Part shown: piece after piece, positions 16,730-25,593 of the stretch
Position numbering within the stretch: the first letter of the stretch is position 1
Layout: the number at the start of each line of letters is the position of its first letter
Assembly: GCA_964384525.1 (NCBI GenBank)
Contig: CAYLKO010000014.1
Coordinates: 1-47,561 of the forward strand
Length of the DNA stretch: 47,561 bases
Direction of reading: 5' to 3'
Source of the DNA: SHZI01 sp964384525
Lineage (GTDB): Bacteria; Pseudomonadota; Gammaproteobacteria; Steroidobacterales; GCA-2729495
Notes under the pieces: generated by a model
Databases searched by the model: none
The model's input: only the letters and a program-made list of their open reading frames with translations
What the model was told of the DNA's origin: nothing
Position numbers and translations under genes: made by a program

Positions 16730-17119
16730 TCAGGACTGGTTGCCGGCGTGCTTCGCGGGGGCCAGCACATCGGTCAGGCGGATGCCGAATTTGTCGTTCA
16801 CGATGACGATCTCGCCATGGGCAACCAGCGCGCCGTTGACCAGTACATCCAGTGGCTCGCCGGCATGGCGATCCAGCTCGACCACCGAGCCCTGCGTCAG
16901 CCGCAGCAGTTTGCCGACGCTCATCTGCGCACGACCCACCTCCAGCGAGAGCGTGACCGGCACGTCGAGGATGACTTCGATGTTGGGCCGCGCATCGCCC
17001 GCGCCGGCAGCCGGCACGCTGACCTGGTTGTCGAGCGCCGGGGCCTTGAAGGGCTGGGCCACACCCGCGGGGCCGCCGGCCACGGCCGGCGTTGCCTCAG
17101 TCGTGTTCACGTCTTCCAT
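16730..17119 (-). CDS. fliN: Flagellar C-ring switch protein FliN
   Basis: This 129-residue protein has a variable Ala/Pro-rich N-terminus (about 1-45) and a C-terminal SpoA domain. LEVGRAQMSVGKLLRLTQGS, VVELDRHAGEPLDVLVNGAL and GEIVIVNDKFGIRLTDVL are highly characteristic. FliN forms the base of the C-ring with FliM and docks FliH-FliI. The ATG lies 23 bp inside fliM, a longer overlap than at most junctions here, implying coupled translation of the two switch subunits. Confidence 0.96.
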   Translation of the reverse strand: MEDVNTTEATPAVAGGPAGVAQPFKAPALDNQVSVPAAGAGDARPNIEVILDVPVTLSLEVGRAQMSVGKLLRLTQGSVVELDRHAGEPLDVLVNGALVAHGEIVIVNDKFGIRLTDVLAPAKHAGNQS

Positions 17120-18098
17120 ACTTTTCTCCTACCGTGATGTGATTGGCCGGCTTGGTGATGCGCACGGCATTGCGTCCCTGAAACGCCCCGTAGGTGCCTT
17201 CGACCAGCGGGGTGTCGCCGGCATAAAGAATCACTGCCGGCAGCAGGTCCGTGGGGATGATGTCGCCCGGCTTGGCCTGGGTGATGTCACGCAGGCTGAT
17301 CACGGTGCGGGCCACCACTGCCCGCAGCGAGACCTGGGCATCCTGGACATCGGCCTTGAGCCGCGCATTCCAGCGCCGTGAATCGGCTTCGGCCTGGCTG
17401 GGCTCGGCGGCGTCGCGCAGATGCCGGACCGGTTCCACCAGGGCATCCGGCAGCACGATATCGAAACTGAAATCACGGCCCGCCAGCGTGAGCGTGAAGC
17501 CCGTGATGCACATGACTTCGCTGCTGGCAGCCACGCCCGCAAAGATCGGGTTGACCTCCGAATGTCCCAGCTGGAAATCGATGGCGACGAAGGGTTTCCA
17601 GGCTTCCTGCATGTCCTTCAGCACGGCGGTCAGGAACTTGCGCACCAGCCGCGTCTCCATCGCCGTGAACTCGGCAACCCCTTCGACGCGCCGGCCCTTG
17701 CCGTCGCCGCCGAAAAAGATGTCCACGAGCGTGAAGACGAAGTCCGCATCCAGGATGAGCACGCCCTTGGCTTTCTGCGCGCGGATCTCGATGACATTCA
17801 GGCTGCTGGGCACCGGCAGTCGACGGGCATACAGGCCCCAGCGATCGTCACGCCAGGCTTGCGGCGCGACCTCGACGGACTGGCGGAAGAAGCGCCGTGT
17901 GGTCAGTTTCAGCAGGCTGGTCATGCGTTCGGAGATCGATTCGAGCGCCGGCACCTTGTCCGAGGCAATGCGCTCCCAGTGGTCGGCATGCAGCTCCACC
18001 ACCTGGCCTTCCGGCGCACGGCCCAGCGGGTCACCGGTCATGGCCGGCTCGCGCAGCGCCAGGGATTCCTCGTCCGACAGGATGTCCTGAGTGCTCAT
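17097..18098 (-). CDS. fliM: Flagellar switch protein FliM
   Basis: This 333-residue protein starts MSTQDILSDEESLALREP, whose DILSxxExxAL pattern corresponds to the CheY-P binding peptide at the FliM N-terminus. The middle CheC-like domain and C-terminal SpoA domain (PGDIIPTDLLPAVILYAGDT) follow. FliM is the C-ring subunit that changes motor direction when CheY-P binds. The conserved CheY-binding peptide suggests chemotaxis control although no che genes are in this window. It starts 14 nt after the fliL stop. Confidence 0.96.
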   Translation of the reverse strand: MSTQDILSDEESLALREPAMTGDPLGRAPEGQVVELHADHWERIASDKVPALESISERMTSLLKLTTRRFFRQSVEVAPQAWRDDRWGLYARRLPVPSSLNVIEIRAQKAKGVLILDADFVFTLVDIFFGGDGKGRRVEGVAEFTAMETRLVRKFLTAVLKDMQEAWKPFVAIDFQLGHSEVNPIFAGVAASSEVMCITGFTLTLAGRDFSFDIVLPDALVEPVRHLRDAAEPSQAEADSRRWNARLKADVQDAQVSLRAVVARTVISLRDITQAKPGDIIPTDLLPAVILYAGDTPLVEGTYGAFQGRNAVRITKPANHITVGEKYGRREHD

Positions 18099-18112
18099 GG
18101 CCTGGCTGCCGC

Positions 18113-18679
18113 CTACTGGACGACGAAACTGGTGAAGTAGAGGTCTTCAACCGTGCCGGGTGGCTTTTCCCCGGTGGGGTTCACCGCCAGGATCTTGCGT
18201 ACCTCCGTCAGCGACTGCTGCCGGAGCGTTTCCTTGTCCTCGCGATTGGTCAGCGAGGCGATGGACTGGCTGCCCATCAGCATCAGCAGGTTGTTGCGGA
18301 TGACCGGCATGTTGGTCTTCAGGTCGGCGATGACTTTTTCATCACGCGACAAAAGCTCGACCGTGACCTGCAGGAAGCGGATCGTGCCCTTGTCTTCCAG
18401 GCTGACGACCAGCGGGGGATCGAGCGGCAGGTAGAGCGGGGGCCCCTTGGGCTTTTCGACCTTCTTGCCGGAGGCATCCACGACGATGTTCGGCGCCGGG
18501 CAGTTCGGCGTGACGGAGTTGAGCAGCTTGCAGCCGATGATCGGCGCGGCCAGCTGGGTTGCCATCAGCAGCAGGAACAAGCCGATGACGATACCCACTG
18601 CCTTCAGCAGGCTGCCGCTCTTCGCCGTGGCAACGGCGACATCCGCCGCAGGGCCGGCTTCGGTTTCTTCAGTGGCCAT
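18113..18679 (-). CDS. fliL: Flagellar basal body-associated protein FliL
   Basis: This 188-residue inner-membrane protein has a short cytoplasmic N-terminus (MATEETEAGPAAD...), one transmembrane helix (AVGIVIGLFLLLMATQLAAP) and a periplasmic domain ending in PPGTVEDLYFTSFVVQ. FliL surrounds the stator units and modulates torque. It is first in the fliLMNOPQR-flhBAFG-fliA run and directly follows the sigma-54 site at 18714-18729. The start at 18679 lies about 24 nt from the predicted transcription start. A longer in-frame start at 18730 would lie upstream of that promoter and is excluded. Confidence 0.94.
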   Translation of the reverse strand: MATEETEAGPAADVAVATAKSGSLLKAVGIVIGLFLLLMATQLAAPIIGCKLLNSVTPNCPAPNIVVDASGKKVEKPKGPPLYLPLDPPLVVSLEDKGTIRFLQVTVELLSRDEKVIADLKTNMPVIRNNLLMLMGSQSIASLTNREDKETLRQQSLTEVRKILAVNPTGEKPPGTVEDLYFTSFVVQ

Positions 18680-18713
18680 GAGTGTGTGTCCGTGAACGTC
18701 CCGGACGACTTGA

Positions 18714-18729
18714 AGCAAGACCCGTGCCA
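18714..18729 (-). promoter_or_regulatory. Sigma-54 promoter for the fliL operon
   Basis: Read on the minus strand the site is TGGCACG-GGTC-TTGCT, a full match to the sigma-54 consensus, with GG at 18728-18727 and GC at 18716-18715 separated by exactly 10 nt. Transcription should begin near 18703, about 24 nt before fliL. An A+T-rich stretch (around 18747-18770) lies upstream, where an enhancer-binding protein could bend or bind DNA. FleQ or FleR is the likely activator. Confidence 0.88.
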
Positions 18730-18850
18730 CGCTGGATCGGCCGGGAAAATACTATCTAAAACAGTTGGTTATGACGGCGGCGTGGCGGCCTGGCTGGTAA
18801 TCGTCAAACGCTTGGCGGGATTTGTCCTGCGCTTGCCAAGGCCTTGGCTC

Positions 18851-20344
18851 TCACACCCGGACGTCGATCCGGCCGCTGCCTGCGGTGTGCATCCGGGTGG
18901 CGGCCATCGCGGTGAGAGCGGCCAGACCGGAGGCTGGCCAGCGGCCCGTGACGCGGTGATCGCGTGGATCCCACCGGTCGCTCGAGCCTGCCGTGCTGGC
19001 ATGACCCTGACCATGGCCCTGGCCATTCCCTTGGCCCTGACCGAAAGCGGCAGCACTGCCGTTGCCACCGGTATCGACATGGGTGCGGGCAAGGTCGATG
19101 CCCTGCTGGTTGAACAGCTCGCGGAGCTGGGGCAGCGATGCCTGAATGGCATCACGTGCCTGGCTGTTGGCCGCACCAAACCAGACTTCGGCCGAGCGAT
19201 CGGTGATGCGGATCTCCACCTGCAGTTCACCGAGGTGCTCGGGATGCAGTTTCAAGCGGGCTGCATGACTGCCCGGGCCGCCCAGCGTGAGCAGCCGATC
19301 CGCCAGCCCGCTCGCGAAGCTGCCGGTCGACGCCAATGGCTGCAATGCCGTCTGCAGCGGTGACGGCGGCAGTGTCGGGTTCTGCAGCCCATTGCCGGCG
19401 CCGAAACCGCTGGCCGTGCCCGTCGCTGCCGCGCTGTTGGCCGAGGCACTGCCATCGGCCGCGGCAACCCCGGGGCCGACCGCGGTGCCGGCCGCAAAGG
19501 CCGCCACCTGCCGGCCGGCTGCATCCGGGCCGACTGTGGCAGGGGCGGCCGCATCGCTGCGCTGGATGTCGGCCGCCACGATTGCCAGACCGGACTCGTC
19601 ACCGGCCGGCAAACCGCTGCGTGCCGACGACCGGCTGGCAATCGCCAGGGCCGGCAGCAGGCCGGATGCTGCCGGATCTGCCGGGTTGGCGGTGGCCTTT
19701 GCGGATTGGCTGGCGGCAAAACTGGCCGCCGGGCCGGTTGTCGACGCCGGGTCGGTGGCAGGAGCGGCGGTCCTGGCCGTCGACTGGGCCGCTGACTGGG
19801 CCGTTGACTGGGCTGTTGACTGGTCCATGGATCTGGCCATGGCCTGTGCCTCGGCAACCTCCGACAACAGCTTGCTGCCATCGGCTGTCACGCCGGTCCC
19901 GGCGGGTGTATTCCGGGTGGTGGCATCGGTCCCGGGCGCGGTGGGCGGCAACGACTTGCCGCTGCCAGGCGCAGGATTGCCGCTTGGCTTGCTGTCGGTC
20001 ATGGTCGCAGCGGTCATCGGGAGTGCCATCAGCGCGGCCGCATCGGTGGGTCCGGCGACCGGATTTGTCGCGTCGGGGGCGGTATCGGGTGCGCCGGCCG
20101 GGCTGCTGTCTGCCGCCGATTCCGGCGTCGATGCGCCCGTCGATGTACCCGTCAATGTACCTTGGGGCGCTTCGCCGGCCGCTGTCTGCGTGCCTTGCAG
20201 GATGCCGGCCAACAGGTTCGCGAAGGGATTGGCCGCCGTCGCGGCGGGTGTCTGCGCGCTGGCCGACCCGGGGGCGGCAGCGGTCGGCGCTCGCGCGACA
20301 GCGGGCGCCGGTGGGGCAGTGGTCATGGCATGCACATCGCTCAC
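18851..20344 (-). CDS. fliK: Flagellar hook-length control protein FliK
   Basis: This protein is about 497 residues from a GTG at 20344, or 491 from the ATG at 20326. The N-terminal three quarters is low-complexity Ala/Pro/Thr/Ser-rich, as is normal for the FliK ruler. The C-terminal Flg_hook domain (LKLHPEHLGELQVEIRITD, then ASLPQLRELFNQQGIDL) contacts FlhB to trigger the export switch. Neither start has a good Shine-Dalgarno. The ruler contains a 12-bp in-frame tandem repeat at 19779-19826. It lies 48 nt after fliJ; the 171-nt gap to fliL contains that operon's promoter. Confidence 0.9.
   Translation of the reverse strand: MSDVHAMTTAPPAPAVARAPTAAAPGSASAQTPAATAANPFANLLAGILQGTQTAAGEAPQGTLTGTSTGASTPESAADSSPAGAPDTAPDATNPVAGPTDAAALMALPMTAATMTDSKPSGNPAPGSGKSLPPTAPGTDATTRNTPAGTGVTADGSKLLSEVAEAQAMARSMDQSTAQSTAQSAAQSTARTAAPATDPASTTGPAASFAASQSAKATANPADPAASGLLPALAIASRSSARSGLPAGDESGLAIVAADIQRSDAAAPATVGPDAAGRQVAAFAAGTAVGPGVAAADGSASANSAAATGTASGFGAGNGLQNPTLPPSPLQTALQPLASTGSFASGLADRLLTLGGPGSHAARLKLHPEHLGELQVEIRITDRSAEVWFGAANSQARDAIQASLPQLRELFNQQGIDLARTHVDTGGNGSAAAFGQGQGNGQGHGQGHASTAGSSDRWDPRDHRVTGRWPASGLAALTAMAATRMHTAGSGRIDVRV
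19779..19826 (-). repeat. 12-bp in-frame tandem repeat inside fliK
   Basis: Four near-identical 12-bp units (GTTGACTGGGCC-like on the plus strand) encode the peptide series STAQ-STAQ-SAAQ-STAR in the FliK ruler region. Copy-number change would lengthen or shorten FliK by four residues without shifting the frame, and so might alter hook length slightly. Confidence 0.85.
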
Positions 20345-20392
20345 GAAGAGCTATCAAGCAAACTCCGTGCCGCCGCACTTCACACTTTGTCG

Positions 20393-20854
20393 TCAGCCAC
20401 GCTCCGACCGTCCGTTGCGGGTGACGGCCAACTCATCCATCGCCGCCTGCTCGAGCCGATCCTGACGCTCGCGCTCGGCCTCGGCCTGGCGCTCGCCCAG
20501 CAGGCCCAGGGACCGGGTGCGGCTTCGGGCCGTGCGCCAGTGCGCCGTCTGCTGCTCGACCTGGCGGCGCTGTATTTCGACGGTGCCGCGTTGCTCGTCG
20601 ACTGCGTTGCGCAGCCGTTCGAGGAAACCGCGGTTGCTGCGCAGACTGCTGATCGTCATGGCCCCGGTGGCGGCTTTGGCGCTGATTCCGGCTGCAGGGC
20701 CGCCGGTGTAGTCAGCCAGGTAGCTGCGGATCTGCTGCAGGCGGCGTTCTTCGACATCCAGCGTGCGCAGCCGATCGGCCAGCCGGCGGGCGCTTTCGGC
20801 CTCGGTGTGGCTGGCCAGGCGTTGCAGCGTGCCGATGCGATCCCGCTTAGCCAC
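20393..20854 (-). CDS. fliJ: Flagellar export protein FliJ
   Basis: This 153-residue, almost wholly alpha-helical protein begins MAKRDRIGTLQRLASHTEAE and has a long antiparallel coiled coil (LRTLDVEERRLQQIRSYLAD and NAVDEQRGTVEIQRRQVEQQ). FliJ is the central stalk of the FliI ATPase and links it to FlhA. It overlaps the fliI stop by 8 bp. Sequence conservation in FliJ is always low, but position, length and helical pattern together make the call firm. Confidence 0.9.
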   Translation of the reverse strand: MAKRDRIGTLQRLASHTEAESARRLADRLRTLDVEERRLQQIRSYLADYTGGPAAGISAKAATGAMTISSLRSNRGFLERLRNAVDEQRGTVEIQRRQVEQQTAHWRTARSRTRSLGLLGERQAEAERERQDRLEQAAMDELAVTRNGRSERG

Positions 20855-22256
20855 GCGGCGGAATCTCGCCAGCCGGGGTGTTCACCAGGGTTTCCAGCTG
20901 CGCGATGCTCTCCTCGAAACTCACGGGCAGCTCGGTCGGCTGCCGGAGGAAGGCTTCGATGTGTGGCCACAGGCGCACTGCGCGATCGAGTTGCAGGTCG
21001 GTGCCCGGTCGATAGGCGCCAACCGTGATCAGGTCGCGGTTGCGCTGATAGCAGGCCACGATCTCGCGAAACTTCTGTGCCGCCGTCAGGTGCTGGCGCG
21101 AAGCGATGCGGCTCATCGACCGGCTCACCGAGGATTCGACGTTGATCGGGGGATAGATGCCGCTTTCGGCCACGCTCCGCGACAGCATGATGTGGCCGTC
21201 GAGAATGGCCCGCGCCGCATCGACGATCGGGTCGTTCTCGTCATCGCCTTCGGCCAGCACGGTGTAGAAAGCCGTGATCGAGCCGCCGCCCTGATCGCTG
21301 GTGCCGGCCCGGTCCACCAGTTGCGGCAGGCGGCCGAAGACCGAGGGTGGATAGCCCTTGGTGGCCGGCGGTTCGCCGATCGCGAGGCCGATTTCCCGTT
21401 GTGCCTGTGCGAAGCGCGTCAGGGAGTCCATCAACAGGAGCACCTGCAGGCCACGGGCACGAAAATGCTCGGCAATGGCGGTGGCCCGCCACGCGCCGTG
21501 GATGCGCAGGAGCGGTGAGCAATCAGCCGGGGTGGCGACGACGACCGAGCGGGCAAGGCCCGCCTGGCCGAGGTTGTCCTCGACGAATTCCTTCACCTCG
21601 CGGCCGCGCTCGCCGATCAGGCCGACGACGATCACATCGGCGCGCGTGTAGCGCGTCATCATGCCGAGCAGCGTGCTCTTGCCGACGCCGCTGCCGGCAA
21701 AGAGACCCAGCCGCTGCCCGCGCCCGGCGGTGAACAGCGCATTGATGGAGCGCACGCCGACATCCAGCGGTTGGGCAATCGGCTGGCGGGCGAGGGGATT
21801 GATCGGTTCGGCTTCAAGTGGTGTCCGCGACGCGCAGATCAGTGGTCCACGGCCGTCGAGGGGATGGCCGGCCCCGTCGATCACGCGACCGAGCAGGCCA
21901 TCGCCGACGCCGACGGAGGCAACCTGCCGGGTGGGGATCACGTGGGCGTTCGGCATGACGCCGGCCAGGGCGCCTGTCGGCATCAGGAAGAGCCGCTCGC
22001 CGGAAAAGCCCACGACCTCGGCTTCGATGGTGCTGTTGGCCGTGCCTTCAATCAGGCAACGGGCGCCGAGTGCGGCCTCGCAGCCCACCGCTTCCAGCGT
22101 CATGCCGGCGACGCGGGTGAGCTTGCCCTTCACGACCACACCCGGGTCGCGCACCGCCGATCGGTGCCGCACCAGACGCCGCAGCCAGCGTTCGTTGCGC
22201 TCGCCGGCCAGTCGCACGGCCGGATGTTTGGCGATGTTATGGATCTGTGCCATCAC
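20847..22256 (-). CDS. fliI: Flagellum-specific ATPase FliI
   Basis: This 469-residue F1-beta-like ATPase has an N-terminal barrel domain and Walker A (GLFAGSGVGKSTLLGMM). The segment LLLMDSLTRFAQAQREIGLA with Walker B, and PPSVFGRLPQLVDRAG, are diagnostic of type III export ATPases. It hydrolyses ATP at the export gate to unload chaperones. The ATG overlaps the fliH stop by 20 bp. There are two adjacent start ATGs (MMAQ), and which is used does not change the function. Confidence 0.96.
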   Translation of the reverse strand: MMAQIHNIAKHPAVRLAGERNERWLRRLVRHRSAVRDPGVVVKGKLTRVAGMTLEAVGCEAALGARCLIEGTANSTIEAEVVGFSGERLFLMPTGALAGVMPNAHVIPTRQVASVGVGDGLLGRVIDGAGHPLDGRGPLICASRTPLEAEPINPLARQPIAQPLDVGVRSINALFTAGRGQRLGLFAGSGVGKSTLLGMMTRYTRADVIVVGLIGERGREVKEFVEDNLGQAGLARSVVVATPADCSPLLRIHGAWRATAIAEHFRARGLQVLLLMDSLTRFAQAQREIGLAIGEPPATKGYPPSVFGRLPQLVDRAGTSDQGGGSITAFYTVLAEGDDENDPIVDAARAILDGHIMLSRSVAESGIYPPINVESSVSRSMSRIASRQHLTAAQKFREIVACYQRNRDLITVGAYRPGTDLQLDRAVRLWPHIEAFLRQPTELPVSFEESIAQLETLVNTPAGEIPPRG

Positions 22257-22896
22257 GCTGATCCGTGAGCAGGCCGGCGATGATGCGGGCCAGGCGGCTG
22301 TCCAGCCGGGAATCGATGTCCGAGCGCGCGGAGCTGATCAGGCAACCACCGCGTTCCAGCAGTGGGTCGCTTTCCAGCCGCCAGGCGCGATGCTCCGGCG
22401 AACTGTCGGCGGAATCGCCGAGCCGGTCGCGGATGGCCTCGGCATCGGCCGGATTGAGCCGGACGACGACCTCGCCGGCGGTCAGTGGCAGCGCCGCCAG
22501 ACCTTCGCGGATCAGGCCGATGAGATGGCCGGGATCCTGCTGCAGTTCACGCCGCACGAGCTGGCGGACCACGGCCTGGACGAGCGCCAGCAGTTCCTCC
22601 TCCACCCGATGATCGAGGTCCTCGAGCGGCCGTGCCAGCGTGTCGAGGATGCGTTCCACCGCCTCGATCCTGGTCTCGAGCTCGCGGGTGCCCGCTTCCA
22701 CGCCGGCGGCCCGCCCCTGGTCGAAGCCCTGCTGCCACGCCCGTTGGTGCATGGCATTGGTGTCGGCGTCCGGGTTGCGGCGAAAGCTGCCCGGTCCACC
22801 GGGGACTGGAACTTCCGGGGCATGCCAGGCCACGACCGTGGCGGCGGAGTCGCTGGCGCGGATCAGTCGGGAGTGGCTGCGGGGCAGATCAGACAA
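22237..22896 (-). CDS. fliH: Flagellar assembly protein FliH
   Basis: This 219-residue regulator of FliI has a middle helical section with Gly-rich spacing (AWQQGFDQGRAAGVEAGTRE), the GxxxG-type repeat typical of FliH, then the V-type-ATPase-E-like domain with VRQLVRRELQQDPGHLIGLI and VVRLNPADAEAIRDRL. It binds FliI dimers and attaches them to FliN at the C-ring. The ATG overlaps fliG by 8 bp. Tight overlaps from fliF to fliJ show one operon. Confidence 0.94.
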   Translation of the reverse strand: MSDLPRSHSRLIRASDSAATVVAWHAPEVPVPGGPGSFRRNPDADTNAMHQRAWQQGFDQGRAAGVEAGTRELETRIEAVERILDTLARPLEDLDHRVEEELLALVQAVVRQLVRRELQQDPGHLIGLIREGLAALPLTAGEVVVRLNPADAEAIRDRLGDSADSSPEHRAWRLESDPLLERGGCLISSARSDIDSRLDSRLARIIAGLLTDQRDGTDP

Positions 22897-23890
22897 ACTC
22901 TTCGCCTCCGCCGCCCAGCATGATGGTGCCCTCGTCGGCGAGGCGGCGCGCCGTCGCGACGATCTCCTTCTGCGCGGCTTCCACTTCGGCGATGCGCACC
23001 GGTCCCTTGGCTTCCAGATCGGAGCGCAATATCTCGCCGGCCCGTTTGGACATGTTCCGGAAGATCTTTTCCTGGAGTTCCTGGTCGGCGCCCTTCATGG
23101 CGAGCACGAGGATGTCGGTGGTGACTTCGCGCACCAGCGACTGGATGCCGCGATCATCCACGGCGAGCAGGTTGTCGAAGACGAACATGTTTTCCTGGAT
23201 GCTCTGGCTGAGGACGGCGTTCTCCTCGTTCAGCTTCTCCAGGATCTGGTGTTCGATGTCCTTCTTCACCAGGTTGAGAATTTCCGCGGCGTTGCGCACG
23301 CCACCCATGGCCGTGACCTTGAAGCCACCGGACTGGGAAAAGCGTTGCTGCATGACCTCATCGAGTTCCTCGATGGTGTGCTGGGGGATTTCGCCCATGC
23401 GCGCGATACGGGTGACGACTTCCGTCGACAGGCGCACCGGCAGCTGCGACACCACCTCGGCGGCCTTCTTGGGATCCAGTCCGGCAAGGACCACGGCAAT
23501 GACCTGGGGATGCTCCTGATGTATCACCTCGGCAACCTCCTTGGCGTCCATGAGTTGCAGGGAGTCGAGTCCCCGCGGCTCGTCGTCCACGATGCGATCC
23601 AGAACCTTCGCTGCCTTGTCCTCGCCGAGCGAGGTGGTCAGCAGGCGCTTCAGGGAAGTTGGCGACCGGCCCGTCAGCGACGCGTCACCTTCAACATGGC
23701 TGGTGAACTGGGACAGCACCGTGTCCGCCTGGTTGCGGCTCACCTTGCGCAGCGACGCCATGGCCTTGCCCAGCCGCTGCACTTCGCTGACCGGCATGTG
23801 CTTCATGACTTCGGCTGCTTCCTTTTCGCTGAGCGACATCAGGAAGATCGCCGCGCGTTCGCTGCCCGTCAGCTCCTGCTTCTCAGCCAT
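22889..23890 (-). CDS. fliG: Flagellar motor switch protein FliG
   Basis: This 333-residue protein has three Armadillo-like domains. The N-terminal part binds FliF, the middle has the EHPQ motif (HQEHPQVIAVVLAGLDPKKA) that binds FliM, and the C-terminal domain (AVDDRGIQSLVREVTTDILV, then MSKRAGEILRSDLEAKGPVR) carries the charged torque helix facing the stator. Length is standard. It overlaps fliF by 8 bp at its start. Confidence 0.97.
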   Translation of the reverse strand: MAEKQELTGSERAAIFLMSLSEKEAAEVMKHMPVSEVQRLGKAMASLRKVSRNQADTVLSQFTSHVEGDASLTGRSPTSLKRLLTTSLGEDKAAKVLDRIVDDEPRGLDSLQLMDAKEVAEVIHQEHPQVIAVVLAGLDPKKAAEVVSQLPVRLSTEVVTRIARMGEIPQHTIEELDEVMQQRFSQSGGFKVTAMGGVRNAAEILNLVKKDIEHQILEKLNEENAVLSQSIQENMFVFDNLLAVDDRGIQSLVREVTTDILVLAMKGADQELQEKIFRNMSKRAGEILRSDLEAKGPVRIAEVEAAQKEIVATARRLADEGTIMLGGGGEEFV

Positions 23891-25547
23891 CGGCCTGCAC
23901 CCATGCCCGGACGATCTGGGCCACGCGTTCCGGGTTCTTGTCGGCCAGCTGGCGGGCCACGCTGATCTTGTCGTCGTAGCTCAGCGGCGCCCGCGGGTCG
24001 GCTGGCAGGCTGTTGCCACCTCCGCCACCACCACCAGTCGCGCCGGCATACGCCGGTGCCGGCAACGCAGTACCGGTGCCGAGGGCGCGCAGCAGGGGCT
24101 TGATCAGCAGCAACGCCACCACCAGGATCAGCAGGCCGGCGAGAGCCTGCTTGCCAAAAGCCAGCACGCCCGGGTTGTCCATCATGCCCGGCTCCACCGC
24201 CTCGACCGGCGGGCTCTCGTAAAACGGCATGCTGCTCACGCTGACGGTGTCGCCCCGGGCTTCGTCATAGCCGACGGCATCGCGGACCAGCTGGGTGATG
24301 CCGGCCAGTTCCTCGGGCGACATCTTCTGCGACGTGACCGTGCCATCGGCCGCAGTCACTTTCTTTTCATCGACCAGCACGGCAACCGACAGGCGCTGGA
24401 CGGCACCGAGCGCCTGCTTCGTGTGGTTCATGGTGCGATCCATTTCAAAGTTGCGGGTCTGGCGGATCGCCTCGTTCATCGGCGTCCGGTTGACGGTGGC
24501 GGCGGCAGCAGCCTTGCTGGCATCGCTGTTCTGTGCCGGGTTGGCCCCGGCCGCCGTGGCGGCGACAGCAGGTGGCGGGACAGTCAGCGCTGCCGGCGCC
24601 GGTGGCTGATTGCTCAGGGCACCGGGAATGCCGCCGAGCAGGCCGCCGCCAACGGTGCGATCTTCCGAGGTCTGCTCGCTGCGGACCACGGTTTCGGGAT
24701 CGTAGAGCTCCTGGGTCTGCTCGCGCTGGGTGAAGTCCAGCTGGGCCGTGACCGTGGTGCGCACGCTGCCGGCGCCGAGCATGGGCACCAGCAGGTTCTC
24801 GATGCGGCCGACGTAACCGTCTTCAACGCGGCGCACGTAGTCGAGCTGGCGGGCGCTCAAGCCCAGGGCGGAGCTGTCGTCGGGCGAGCTCAGCAGGCGG
24901 CCGGTCTGGTCAACGATGGTGACCTGATTGGGATCGAGATCCGGAATGCTGGAGCCGACCAGGTGCACGATCGCCGCCACCTGCGATTCGGTCAGGCTGC
25001 GGCCGGCATAGAGTTGCAGCAGAACCGAGGCGCTGGGCCGCTGCTTCTTGCCGATGAACACCGTGGACTTCGGCACGGCCAGATGCACCCGCGCGCTTTG
25101 CACCGGCTGCAGACTGCCGATGGTGCGCGCCAGCTCGGTTTCCAGTGCATGGTGGTAGCGCGCACCTTCCATGAACTGGCTCGTGGAGAAACTGTTGCCG
25201 CCTTCCATGATCTCGAGACCAAATCCCGAACTGCGCGGCAGGCCCTGTTCCGCCAGCTTGAGCCGTGCCTGGTGCAACTGGTCCGACGGCACCTTGATGG
25301 CGCCGGTGTTGTTGTCGAGCTGGTAGGGAATCGCCGAGCTGCTCAGCGTGTTCACGACATCGCTGGATTCCTTGTCGGAAATATTGCTGAACAGGACGGT
25401 GTAGCCCGGCTCCTGCATCCAGAAGGCGGCGGTCACGCCGATGGAAATGCTGGCGGCAAGGCCGACCAGCACGAGCAGCTGGCGCATCCCCGGCGTTTTT
25501 GTCAGCCAGGCGAAGGGGTTCGCGATCTTGTTGTCTGCTGTGGCCAT
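23883..25547 (-). CDS. fliF: Flagellar MS-ring protein FliF
   Basis: This 554-residue protein has two membrane helices: near residues 20-40 (QLLVLVGLAASISIGVTAAF) and near residues 445-475 (ALAGLLILVVALLLIKPLLR). The large periplasmic ring-building region lies between them (VLFSNISDKESSDVVNTLSS, GFGLEIMEGGNSFSTSQFME). The cytoplasmic tail (LADKNPERVAQIVRAW) binds FliG. A Gly-rich run (ATGGGGGGGNSLP) sits between the second helix and the tail. FliF is the first structure built and is placed at the pole by FlhF. It starts 43 nt after the fliE stop. Confidence 0.97.
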   Translation of the reverse strand: MATADNKIANPFAWLTKTPGMRQLLVLVGLAASISIGVTAAFWMQEPGYTVLFSNISDKESSDVVNTLSSSAIPYQLDNNTGAIKVPSDQLHQARLKLAEQGLPRSSGFGLEIMEGGNSFSTSQFMEGARYHHALETELARTIGSLQPVQSARVHLAVPKSTVFIGKKQRPSASVLLQLYAGRSLTESQVAAIVHLVGSSIPDLDPNQVTIVDQTGRLLSSPDDSSALGLSARQLDYVRRVEDGYVGRIENLLVPMLGAGSVRTTVTAQLDFTQREQTQELYDPETVVRSEQTSEDRTVGGGLLGGIPGALSNQPPAPAALTVPPPAVAATAAGANPAQNSDASKAAAAATVNRTPMNEAIRQTRNFEMDRTMNHTKQALGAVQRLSVAVLVDEKKVTAADGTVTSQKMSPEELAGITQLVRDAVGYDEARGDTVSVSSMPFYESPPVEAVEPGMMDNPGVLAFGKQALAGLLILVVALLLIKPLLRALGTGTALPAPAYAGATGGGGGGGNSLPADPRAPLSYDDKISVARQLADKNPERVAQIVRAWVQADG

Positions 25548-25573
25548 CGGTTACTCCAGGGAGGTGGTCTCCA

Positions 25574-25593
25574 TAGCTCCGGACGCGGAGCTA
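25574..25593 (-). other. Perfect hairpin at the fliE stop codon
   Basis: TAGCTCCG (25574-25581) and CGGAGCTA (25586-25593) form a perfect 8-bp stem with a 4-nt loop. The stem includes the fliE TAG stop. There is no T tract after it, so it is not a classical terminator. It may mark an RNA-processing or stability point between fliE and fliF, a junction where stoichiometry differs. Function is inferred. Confidence 0.5.
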
